A stretch of DNA of 7,632 nt from Gemmatimonadota bacterium (lineage in GTDB: Bacteria > Gemmatimonadota > Gemmatimonadetes > JACCXV01 > JAHWKZ01). Location of the stretch: NCBI GenBank assembly GCA_030641505.1, contig DAOWHI010000194.1, positions 1 through 7,632 on the forward strand, read 5' to 3'. The translations under genes were made by a program, and so were the position numbers. Shown one piece after another: positions 1 to 6,037 of the stretch; the stretch's first letter is position 1, and each line of letters starts with the position of its first letter. The notes beneath the pieces are model-generated. The model searched no databases, had not been told where the DNA came from, and worked only from the letters and a program-made list of their open reading frames with translations.

Positions 1-679
1 CATTGTTCTGGGTCGCCCAAGCCACTTCGATGCTGTCAACCGCGCTTAGCCCTTCGATCCCCTGGAGCCGCACGCGAACATCATCGGCCGTCAGATAGAT
101 CGCCCCCTCAACCCGTTGCGCTTGGCCGCTGACGGCTATGTTCGAACCCTGCTCCTGCAGGGACTGCCAATCCCGGGGTCCGCCCGAGCCGTAGTCGTCC
201 GGTGTCATGGAAGCGAGTGGCAGCTGCCGGTAGTCGTCGAGGTTGACGCCGGTCAGCGGGTTAGCGATCGGCTCGATCACGACCGACATGCTGTCGACCG
301 ACGCCAAGGACCAGTGGGTGATCCCGTCCTGCAACCCGATTGGCTGTCCGGCTTGATCGTACGCCACCGGACGGGCGAAACGGGAGTCGCTGTCGACCGT
401 TGTATCGCCGGTTAGTTGTACGTAGGCGAGTTCGTCGCCGTTCACGAACACGGCCTGCGTGCCCACCGTTCCGAGATACTGGCCGAAGTTCACGGCCTCG
501 GTCTTTGGGCGTGCGGCCTCAGCGCTCAGTCGTGCCCGCTCGCGGCCGCCAAACACGACAATGGCGCCGAGCAGGATGACCAGGAGGCCACCGAGGACCA
601 CGAAGAGCATGCGAGTCCTGCTTCGGTTTTCTATCCGCGCGATCTCGTCCTCGATTCGAACAGCGTGGGGATCCGGCAT
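1..679 (-). CDS. Membrane-anchored protein of unknown function, partial (C-terminus off the left edge)
   Basis: An uninterrupted leftward reading frame starts at ATG 679 and is still open at base 1, giving about 226 residues. The product begins MPDPHAVRIEDEIARIENRS, followed by a single hydrophobic segment at about residues 24-43 (MLFVVLGGLLVILLGAIVVF) and a short basic stretch (RERAR). The rest is soluble and rich in beta-prone residues and Asp, Thr and Ser, with no cysteine and no motif I recognise. This suggests one membrane anchor with a large domain on one side. Arginines flank both sides of the helix, so topology is unclear, although a periplasmic domain is the usual arrangement. A short internal echo, LDDYRQLPL then MTPDDY, lies near residues 145-165. 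The start is supported by AGGAG six bases upstream and by a promoter-like pair further up. The gene is divergent from the operon to its right and may be unrelated to it. I do not recognise the family. Confidence 0.82.
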   Translation of the reverse strand, partial: MPDPHAVRIEDEIARIENRSRTRMLFVVLGGLLVILLGAIVVFGGRERARLSAEAARPKTEAVNFGQYLGTVGTQAVFVNGDELAYVQLTGDTTVDSDSRFARPVAYDQAGQPIGLQDGITHWSLASVDSMSVVIEPIANPLTGVNLDDYRQLPLASMTPDDYGSGGPRDWQSLQEQGSNIAVSGQAQRVEGAIYLTADDVRVRLQGIEGLSAVDSIEVAWATQNN

Positions 680-685
680 GTATCA

Positions 686-693
686 CTCCTCTC
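686..693 (-). promoter_or_regulatory. Ribosome binding site of the leftward gene
   Basis: Read leftward the sequence is GAGAGGAG. Its AGGAG core ends six bases before ATG 679. This is a strong match to the anti-Shine-Dalgarno sequence at good spacing and fixes the start of the left-hand gene. Confidence 0.75.
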
Positions 694-719
694 GGGCCAA
701 AAGGGCGTCGTGGCGGATC

Positions 720-748
720 AGTATGGCTGGCCTCAGTGCGGTCGTCAA
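720..748 (-). promoter_or_regulatory. Candidate sigma70-type promoter for the leftward gene
   Basis: Read leftward, TTGACG (748-743) matches five of six bases of the -35 consensus. After exactly 17 bases comes CATACT (725-720), which matches four of six bases of the -10 consensus. Transcription would begin near 712-714 and give a leader of about 33 bases before ATG 679. This is a sequence match only, and promoter consensus in the host lineage is unknown. Confidence 0.45.
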
Positions 749-755
749 GCGCTTG
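746..755. promoter_or_regulatory. 10-bp perfect palindrome CAAGCGCTTG, possible operator
   Basis: CAAGCGCTTG is self-complementary over all ten bases, and one further matched pair lies two bases out on each side (743 and 758). It overlaps the -35 element of the leftward promoter and lies about 14 bases upstream of the candidate rightward -35. A dimeric regulator could bind here and affect both directions. Ten-base palindromes also arise by chance, so this is only a candidate. Confidence 0.25.
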
Positions 756-768
756 GTGAGACCGGGTT

Positions 769-797
769 TTGACGGCTCCAGAAGGCACCGGTAGCTT
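769..797 (+). promoter_or_regulatory. Weak candidate promoter for the rightward operon
   Basis: TTGACG (769-774) is a good -35 hexamer. A 17-base spacer leads to TAGCTT (792-797), which matches only three of six -10 bases. Transcription would start near 804, leaving a leader of about 38 bases before GTG 842. The position is right for the operon, but the -10 is poor; a second TTGAC at 795-799 has no acceptable -10 downstream. Confidence 0.3.
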
Positions 798-827
798 GAC
801 CGCATCTTCCTACCGGATTGTGCGTTC

Positions 828-835
828 AAGGAGAG
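828..835 (+). promoter_or_regulatory. Ribosome binding site that decides the GTG 842 start
   Basis: AAGGAGAG contains AAGGAG eight bases before GTG 842. The alternative in-frame TTG at 818 lies upstream of this site and has no Shine-Dalgarno sequence of its own, so GTG 842 is preferred. Confidence 0.65.
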
Positions 836-841
836 TGGTCT

Positions 842-1093
842 GTGGGCAGATGGAAAGGCGTGCTGTGGAGCTTGGCAGGAGCGAGTGCGGCCATCGTGGC
901 CGGTTCTTTCGCCAAGCGGAAGTACGAGGAGACGGTTCTCGAGATCGGGCACCAATTCCGCACCGGAGAGATCGTCACTCGTGAAGGTGGCTATCAGTGT
1001 GAGCGATGCGGCTACGTGCTGGCGCTGGCGGCCAAGAAAAAGCTCCCACCGTGCCCGAAATGCAGTCACTCTCGATACCTGAAGATCTCCTGA
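842..1093 (+). CDS. Small zinc-ribbon protein with a hydrophobic N-terminus
   Basis: This 83-residue protein has two parts. The N-terminal 25 residues hold a short Ala/Gly-rich hydrophobic segment (WSLAGASAAIVAGSFA) followed by KRKYEE, which could be a weak membrane anchor or an amphipathic helix. The C-terminal half is a zinc ribbon: YQCERCGY, a 15-residue spacer, then CPKC, giving CX2C-X15-CX2C with four presumed zinc ligands. The phrases TGEIVTREGGYQCERCG and LPPCPKC resemble the zinc-ribbon-containing proteins of the DUF1451 type, so I read it as a small structural zinc-ribbon protein without a known reaction. The GTG start is chosen for its Shine-Dalgarno sequence. The last codons overlap the start region of the VWA gene, which suggests translational coupling. 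Whether this gene is functionally linked to the envelope genes downstream cannot be told. Confidence 0.8.
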   Translation: MGRWKGVLWSLAGASAAIVAGSFAKRKYEETVLEIGHQFRTGEIVTREGGYQCERCGYVLALAAKKKLPPCPKCSHSRYLKIS

Positions 1094-2904
1094 CCGCGAG
1101 CCGAGTCGCGGCCGCCGCGACGCTCCTGGTGTTGTGCGGCAACCCCCGGATCATCGAGGCCACCACGCAGGCGACGGACGCGCCGATCGGTCCGATCGAG
1201 GTCGTGCTAGACGCCTCGGGCAGCATGCGTGGTCGTCTCGAGGCGGTCGAGAAAATGATGGTAGCCAAAGAGTTTCTGGCTGTGCTGCGTGAACAGCTCG
1301 GCGAGGATGGGGTCGTTCCGCCGATGGGCCTTAGGGTCTACGGCGCGGGCAGCAATCGCCGACTACGCGACTGCCGCGACACTACCCGGCTGATCACGCC
1401 AATTGATTCGCTGGTGGGTTGGGATACGGCGCTGGCAGAGCTGCGACCGCTCGGTGTGTCGCCGCTAGCGACGGCGCTCGAACAAGCGGTCGACGAAGCT
1501 GCCATGACGTACATCCTGGTAACCGATGGCGCTGATAATTGCGGACGTGACGCTTGCACGATGTGGCGCGAGCTGGGGCCAAGGGTGGGCGCATCCCGAC
1601 CGCGACTTCACGTTGTCGCACTGGATCCAGGGCCTGGCGATATCGAGCGTCTGCGGTGCTTGAGCCGGGCAGGGTCGGGGTCGTTGATCCAGCTTGAGAA
1701 GCGGGCTGACGTGCCTCGGGCTGCGCGGCGACTAGCCCTCGTGCTGCGAAACCTTGGCTTGCTCGACGTACGGTTGGCTCTGGGCGAAGGGGCCGAGTTT
1801 TCAGCGCCGGTGCGGGTTCTCCAGCCGTTGACACGAGAGCTGGTGGCGGCCTTCGCTTCCGGACAGCCAGCCGCCGTGCCTGCGGGCATGTACGACGTCG
1901 TGGTCGAAACCGCACCTCCGTTCAGAGCCGATCGGGTGCTCGTGCTGCCCGGAGAGACAGCGGTTGTTGAGGATCGCGCGTTTGGCACCTTGACCGTGGA
2001 TCTGCTCGATGTGGAAAACCAGCCTCTGCGGGCGCCGCTCTCGATTTCTAGGACCGGTGATCCCGCCGAGGTTCGCTTCGCAAGCACCGGCGATTCGTTG
2101 ATCTTGGGAGAAGGGCTTTACGATATCCGGGTGGACATGCGCGATTCATTCGCCGTACGCGAGGCGCTCGCAGTTGAGTCCCGGCGCCCAGCGAGGATCG
2201 TGCTCGGTGGCAGCGGTATGCTCACCGTCGTTGCTCCAGGATCGAACGCCCCTGCCACACCGGCGTCGGTGTTTGGCTACGGTCGGGCCGACTCACTGGC
2301 GATTGGTTTGGCGCACCGGCTGCCGGCGGGGGAGTATCGGGTGACGGTCAGGAGTGTGCCGCCCTACGTAGCTGAAGCGGTGGTCGTGGAACCTGACCAG
2401 GAAACAACGGTCGAGCTGCCGGAGACAGGAGTGCTCGAGGTACACGTATTCGAGTTCGACACTTTGGCCCGAGGAGTTGAGATCGCCGTCATTGAGCCAA
2501 CGACCGAAGAACGATACGGGACGTTGACCAGCGGTGAGAGGCGATTGGCGAGGCCGGGGACGTATCGGCTCGAGCTCGAGACGATCCCGCCACGAACGAT
2601 AGAAGACGTCACAGTCGAATCGTTTGATGTCACCGTGATCGAGCAACGCGGCTTGTCGCGTATTGAGCTAATCGGGGCGATCGCCGAGGGCGAGGCCGAT
2701 TTGAGGCTCGAGGTGCTCGACCTGTCCGACCGCACCCTGGCCATCATGAATGCCCCTCGCCCCGCGATCCGGGTATGGCCAGGTTCCTATCGCGCAAGAG
2801 TTTGGCGAGCCGACGAACTGGTTTGGGAAGGGCCGATAACAGTTGCAGATGATCGCCCCGCAAAGATAGATTTGAGTTTTCCCGCGCAAGGAGAAGGGCC
2901 ATGA
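1060..2904 (+). CDS. Exported VWA-domain protein with five C-terminal beta-rich repeats
   Basis: Numbered from ATG 1060 (614 residues). A hydrophobic segment near residues 16-26 (VAAAATLLVLC) looks like a signal peptide or anchor. A VWA domain spans about residues 46-213, with the MIDAS motif DASGS at 51-55, SPLATAL as the likely second metal loop (Ser where Thr is usual), and TDGADNC at 155-161. Four cysteines (RDCRDT, DNC, DAC, LRCLS) sit where the exported 'Ca-activated chloride channel homolog' VWA branch has them (YG...DC..T, TDG..NC..D.C), probably as disulfides. The 'channel' name is historical and implies no activity here. Residues 273-607 hold five repeats described separately. A role in metal-dependent protein binding in the periplasm is inferred. 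The start is uncertain: ATG 1060 and GTG 1051 lack a clear ribosome site, while CTG 1090 would make a CTGA overlap with the zinc-ribbon stop and a cleaner signal peptide. The stop overlaps the next ATG as ATGA. Confidence 0.88.
   Translation: MQSLSIPEDLLTASRVAAAATLLVLCGNPRIIEATTQATDAPIGPIEVVLDASGSMRGRLEAVEKMMVAKEFLAVLREQLGEDGVVPPMGLRVYGAGSNRRLRDCRDTTRLITPIDSLVGWDTALAELRPLGVSPLATALEQAVDEAAMTYILVTDGADNCGRDACTMWRELGPRVGASRPRLHVVALDPGPGDIERLRCLSRAGSGSLIQLEKRADVPRAARRLALVLRNLGLLDVRLALGEGAEFSAPVRVLQPLTRELVAAFASGQPAAVPAGMYDVVVETAPPFRADRVLVLPGETAVVEDRAFGTLTVDLLDVENQPLRAPLSISRTGDPAEVRFASTGDSLILGEGLYDIRVDMRDSFAVREALAVESRRPARIVLGGSGMLTVVAPGSNAPATPASVFGYGRADSLAIGLAHRLPAGEYRVTVRSVPPYVAEAVVVEPDQETTVELPETGVLEVHVFEFDTLARGVEIAVIEPTTEERYGTLTSGERRLARPGTYRLELETIPPRTIEDVTVESFDVTVIEQRGLSRIELIGAIAEGEADLRLEVLDLSDRTLAIMNAPRPAIRVWPGSYRARVWRADELVWEGPITVADDRPAKIDLSFPAQGEGP
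1876..2880 (+). repeat. Five divergent protein repeats (PxGxYxxxV...PP type) in the VWA protein
   Basis: A recurring protein pattern is visible: a Pro/Gly turn, Gly-x-Tyr, an alternating strand, often a PP pair, then a Val-rich strand and a G-x-L-x-V strand. The units begin at about 1876 (VPAGMYDVVVETAPP), 2104 (LGEGLYDIRVDM), 2320 (LPAGEYRVTVRSVPP), 2551 (RPGTYRLELETIPP) and 2776 (WPGSYRARVW), spaced 225-231 bases apart (about 75-77 residues). Each resembles a small beta-sandwich of the carboxypeptidase-regulatory/CnaB/PEGA type. The similarity is in protein pattern, not DNA, so the duplications are old. PP is present in units 1, 3 and 4 only. Confidence 0.7.
2888..2893 (+). promoter_or_regulatory. 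Ribosome binding site of the small membrane protein gene
   Basis: AAGGAG lies seven bases before ATG 2901, inside the last codons of the VWA gene. It is a near-ideal site, so this gene can be translated efficiently in addition to any coupling through the ATGA overlap. Confidence 0.7.
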
Positions 2905-3179
2905 CGACCGAGGCATACCTCTTCCTCCTTCTGGTGGCTGCGGTTGTGGCCGCCGTCGGTCAAGGGATGGCGGGCTTTAGTGTCGGCGGCTGTATGGTGT
3001 CGATCGCGCTTGGGTTCGTGGGCGCGCTGGTGGGTGGTTGGGCGCAGGGGGAGTTCAGGCTACAAGAACCCTTTCCGTTCACGGTTGGTGACCACACCTT
3101 TCCGCTTATCTGGTCGATCATTGGCGCGGGTCTGTTCGTGTCTCTCGTGAGTCTGATCAGCGGACGCCGCCGCAGGTAG
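2901..3179 (+). CDS. Small three-helix membrane protein, transglycosylase-associated (GlsB/YeaQ)-like
   Basis: The 92-residue product is almost entirely hydrophobic. Three membrane segments are visible at about residues 5-23, 28-48 and 68-87, with a polar loop (QGEFRLQEPFPFTVGDH) between the second and third and a basic RRRR end that should stay in the cytoplasm. Glycine-rich helix packing (GFVGALVGGW) and overall size fit the GlsB/YeaQ/YmgE 'transglycosylase-associated' family, usually 80-95 residues with three helices. That family name comes from genomic association; no enzymatic activity is established. The start ATG overlaps the VWA stop by four bases and has a strong Shine-Dalgarno sequence, so it is clearly translated with the VWA gene. 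An alternative reading is an unrelated small polytopic protein with the same composition. Confidence 0.75.
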   Translation: MTTEAYLFLLLVAAVVAAVGQGMAGFSVGGCMVSIALGFVGALVGGWAQGEFRLQEPFPFTVGDHTFPLIWSIIGAGLFVSLVSLISGRRRR

Positions 3180-3215
3180 CACCCCCCGAATCTGAAGGGA
3201 CGAACGGTCGGCCGA

Positions 3216-4124
3216 ATGATGACCTACTTGCGGCGCGGTGCGAGCGCCGTTGGCCGATGGTTGGCGTTCTACGCCAAGAACCTTTGGCACAAGGCCAGTC
3301 ACGACCAGATCTTCTTTCTCTCTTCGGGAATCACATTCAACGTTCTGGTCACGATCGTTCCGCTGCTGCTGCTCAGCATCTCGATTCTGGGTATGCTGGT
3401 AGAGTCCTCGGGAGCGGCTCGAGATCAGGTCCTCGAGTTTATCCAGCGCGTAATGCCGTTAGCCGGTGACCAGGCGGAGTCCCTGCTGTCCAGCCTAGTC
3501 GACGATCGCGGTCTGCTCGGGTTGATCGGGAGCGTCGGTCTTATTTGGGCCGCGACCCGCCTTTTTGGATCTCTCCGCACGGTGCTCGAAGTCGTTTTCG
3601 AGATTCCACCCGAGGATCGGCTCGGCATCGTCGAGGGTAAGATCCACGACATCAGGATGGTCATCATCGTGGGCACGCTGTTTGTGGCGACGATCTCGTT
3701 GACGACTGGTCTGCAGTGGGTTCAAGACTACGGCATCCCCTTTCTTGGGCTGGAAGCGTACGATCTTTCAAGAGTGACGGCGCTCGGCAGCATGCTGATG
3801 GCGTTCACGATTACCTATCTGATGTTCTACTTCGTGTACCGTTATGTCCCGGATCGGTGGATTCCGAGGACCGACGCTGCCATTGCTGCGCTCTTTAGCA
3901 GCTTGTTGTTTGAGTTGGCCAAGCAGGTCTTTGTCGCGTACTTGTCGAATTTCGGCCGTCTGATGCAATTCTACGGCTCGTTCACGAACCTGGTAGTGGT
4001 TGCGTTCTGGGTTTACTACAGCAGCATCGTTTTCATGTTGGGTGGTGAGTTGGCACGCATCGTACAAGTCCACCGTCGCCGGGGAGTCCTGCCAAAGTGG
4101 GGACTCAGGGGGCCTGTGCCTTGA
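3216..4124 (+). CDS. yihY: YihY/BrkB-family inner-membrane protein
   Basis: The 302-residue product has about six membrane segments, near residues 32-61, 100-122, 148-167, 188-210, 220-240 and 255-281, with a basic C-terminal tail. Family hallmarks include FLSSGITFNVLVTIVPLLLL at the first helix, YRYVPDRWIPRTDAAIAALF before the fifth, and YGSFTNLVVVAFWVYYSSIV followed by GGELARI in the last. Length agrees with the family (about 280-330). The family was once misassigned as ribonuclease BN and is also called BrkB from a Bordetella serum-resistance gene; the biochemical role is unsettled. It is an integral inner-membrane protein. A 36-bp gap, the only spacer in the operon, precedes it; AAGGGA (3195-3200) lies 15 bases before the ATG, which is long, and an 8-bp palindrome TCGGCCGA sits right before the start. 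ATG 3219 is an alternative. Its stop overlaps the Omp85 start as TTGA. Confidence 0.92.
   Translation: MMTYLRRGASAVGRWLAFYAKNLWHKASHDQIFFLSSGITFNVLVTIVPLLLLSISILGMLVESSGAARDQVLEFIQRVMPLAGDQAESLLSSLVDDRGLLGLIGSVGLIWAATRLFGSLRTVLEVVFEIPPEDRLGIVEGKIHDIRMVIIVGTLFVATISLTTGLQWVQDYGIPFLGLEAYDLSRVTALGSMLMAFTITYLMFYFVYRYVPDRWIPRTDAAIAALFSSLLFELAKQVFVAYLSNFGRLMQFYGSFTNLVVVAFWVYYSSIVFMLGGELARIVQVHRRRGVLPKWGLRGPVP
4107..4112 (+). promoter_or_regulatory. Ribosome binding site supporting the TTG 4121 start
   Basis: AGGGGG ends eight bases before TTG 4121. The other candidate, GTG 4097, lies ten bases upstream of this site and would add eight residues in front of the signal peptide. Confidence 0.5.
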
Positions 4125-6037
4125 GCCTCCGGTGGGCGGTCCTCGCGGCTGGCCTGGCGTGGGTGACCGTTCCAGACATCGGGATCGCTCAGGCACCTCG
4201 GCTACCGGCAGACTTGAAGGATCGAGGGTGCTGTATCGACGAGGTCGAGGACGGCGCCAAGGTCAGCAGCCTCAAGATCGCTGGCAACGATGCGTTATCG
4301 AGTTCCGCGATCAAGAACGCGATCTTTACCACCGAGACTGGCGCGTTCCCTTGGAGCAAGCAACACGAGTTGGACAAGCGCCAGTTCCTGGACGATCTCC
4401 AACGCATCTACATCCTGTACCACCGGCACGGGTATTTCGCGTTCGAGCTGGAGTCCTACGAAATCCAATCACGTGACGGCGACGTGCGCATCACGTTACG
4501 CGTGTCGGAAGGCGCTCCGACCCTCGTCGACGCAGTCACGTTAGAGGGTTTCGAAGGTATCGACGACGAGGATCTCGAGGCCGAGCTTCGCGATCGGCTG
4601 CCGATGAAGGCCGGTGCGATCTTCAAAGAAGATGATCTGATCGCCTCGCGCAACATGCTTGAGAGTGGGTTCAAAAACCGTGGTTTCGCCTTCGCTCAAG
4701 TGCTGCTCGAATACCGCATCCGCAAGGCCCAACGGACGGCGACCGTGACGTACTCCGTGGATCCGGGTGACGTGTACTATTTCGGTCAGATCGATGTCGC
4801 CGGCGCAGGCGAGGTCAGTGATGAGGGGCTCGTGCGGAACCAGCTGGTCTTCGATACCGGTGACCGCTACGAGCAGCAGGACATCTTTGACAGTCAACGC
4901 AAGATCTACGAATTGGGATTGTTTCGTCTGGTTAGCATCGATCCAAGTCTGGGTTCAGTCCGGGCCGATACCGTTGATGTGGCGATCTCCGTGGTCCCGG
5001 CAGCGACGCGGGTGGTTCGGTTGGGAGTCGGTTACGGGACCGAGGATCTGGTGCGCGTTCAGGGATCGTGGCTGGACCGAAACTTTTTCAGCAAGAGTCG
5101 ACAGCTGGAGATTCGTGGCGTGTACTCACGGCTCGAGCGCGAGGCCGCCGTGACTTACCGCCAACCAACGTTCTTAAGACGCAACTTGAACCTGAGCCTA
5201 TCGGGGTTTTTGCGTTTCGAAACCGAAGACAACTACACCGTCGAGCGCGTCGGCGCGACGGGACGTGTGGCGTACAGACTCAATCGTTTTCTCTTTGCCA
5301 CCGGCGCAATCACCGCCGAGCGAGCGGACTTCTCGGAGTTTGACGAGGGCGTTTTGATCCCCGAGTTGGGCCGTGATTTTATCAACCCCAGCCGGCTGTT
5401 GTATACCGATCTCGGGGTGACGTTCGACAACACCGATTCGTTGTTCAGCCCAACCCGTGGGTACCGCGCCGATTTCGACTATCAGCTTGGCATTCCGGTG
5501 GCCTCATTCGACTACGCGTACAACAAGATCACGCTTCAGGTCACGCGCTATTTCGAGATTCGCGATGGATGGGTGGTGGCGGGCAGGGTGCTCCCTGGCG
5601 CGATCTTCACCTACGGAGGTGACCCGGATACCGGCGGCGAAGGACGCGTGCCGCTGTTCCAACGCTTGTTCGCGGGCGGATCGATCAGTGTGCGAGGTTA
5701 CGAACGCCGGCAGTTAGGACCCAAAGACGACCCTGAGGCGTTCGGCCAGACACGGAATCCCGAGCCGATCGGAGGCAGCGGCCTGTTCGAGACCGGCGTG
5801 GAGCTCAGGTTTCCGATTGGCGGTCGACTTCGAGGCGTCGCCTTTGTCGACGCCGGAAACGTGTGGGAGGATCCGAGCGAGATATCGCTCGCCGATCTCG
5901 AATACACACCGGGCGGAGGCGTGCGCTACGTAACCCCGATCGGCCCGGTCCGGTTCGATGTCGCTCGCCGGACATCCGATGAGGAATCTTTTTTGCCCCG
6001 TTGGGTGTTTCACATATCGATCGGCGATGCCTATTAA
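4121..6037 (+). CDS. tamA: Omp85-family outer-membrane barrel with three POTRA domains (TamA/BamA-like)
   Basis: The 638-residue product (TTG start) opens with a signal peptide, MSLRWAVLAAGLAW...GIAQA, cleaved near residue 25. Three POTRA-like domains follow at about 47-133, 136-216 and 220-294 (for example SSLKIAGNDALS and GLFRLVSIDPSLG), then a barrel at about 298-638. The L6 signature VRGYERRQLGP is at 524-534, with Arg525 corresponding to the conserved VRGF/Y arginine. Late strands GVAFVDAGNVW and TPGGGVRYVTPIGPVRFDVA are classic, and the chain ends HISIGDAY with a terminal aromatic residue as expected for recognition by the barrel-assembly machinery. Three POTRAs and a TamB-like neighbour favour TamA over BamA (usually five POTRAs, about 800 residues); proteobacterial TamA is near 580, so this is somewhat long. 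TTG is chosen for the signal peptide, upstream AGGGGG and TTGA overlap. An adjacent Cys pair (GCC, residues 37-38) precedes POTRA1. Confidence 0.93.
   Translation: MSLRWAVLAAGLAWVTVPDIGIAQAPRLPADLKDRGCCIDEVEDGAKVSSLKIAGNDALSSSAIKNAIFTTETGAFPWSKQHELDKRQFLDDLQRIYILYHRHGYFAFELESYEIQSRDGDVRITLRVSEGAPTLVDAVTLEGFEGIDDEDLEAELRDRLPMKAGAIFKEDDLIASRNMLESGFKNRGFAFAQVLLEYRIRKAQRTATVTYSVDPGDVYYFGQIDVAGAGEVSDEGLVRNQLVFDTGDRYEQQDIFDSQRKIYELGLFRLVSIDPSLGSVRADTVDVAISVVPAATRVVRLGVGYGTEDLVRVQGSWLDRNFFSKSRQLEIRGVYSRLEREAAVTYRQPTFLRRNLNLSLSGFLRFETEDNYTVERVGATGRVAYRLNRFLFATGAITAERADFSEFDEGVLIPELGRDFINPSRLLYTDLGVTFDNTDSLFSPTRGYRADFDYQLGIPVASFDYAYNKITLQVTRYFEIRDGWVVAGRVLPGAIFTYGGDPDTGGEGRVPLFQRLFAGGSISVRGYERRQLGPKDDPEAFGQTRNPEPIGGSGLFETGVELRFPIGGRLRGVAFVDAGNVWEDPSEISLADLEYTPGGGVRYVTPIGPVRFDVARRTSDEESFLPRWVFHISIGDAY

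Noticed and set aside
116..794. Several plus-strand frames of 79-118 codons at the left end
   Set aside because: They are opposite the leftward membrane-protein frame, which has a ribosome site, a promoter-like pair and a proper membrane helix. The plus-strand products are Arg-rich without structure.
683..1069. A 128-codon minus-strand frame spanning the intergenic region and the zinc-ribbon gene
   Set aside because: It runs opposite the clear CX2C zinc ribbon and would displace the promoter region. Its product shows no domain.
1090..1150. Lipoprotein signal in the VWA protein (LVLC)
   Set aside because: A lipobox needs a small residue such as Ala, Gly or Ser directly before the cysteine; here it is Leu. 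An ordinary signal peptide or anchor is more likely.
1394..1915. A 173-codon minus-strand frame inside the VWA gene
   Set aside because: The translation is dominated by Arg, Pro, Ala and Ser, has no recognisable motif, and lies opposite the VWA domain whose plus-strand motifs are unambiguous.
3180..3215. Possible terminator or second promoter in the 36-bp gap before the YihY gene
   Set aside because: It contains only an 8-bp palindrome (TCGGCCGA) without a loop or T-run, and no -35/-10 pair of acceptable quality.
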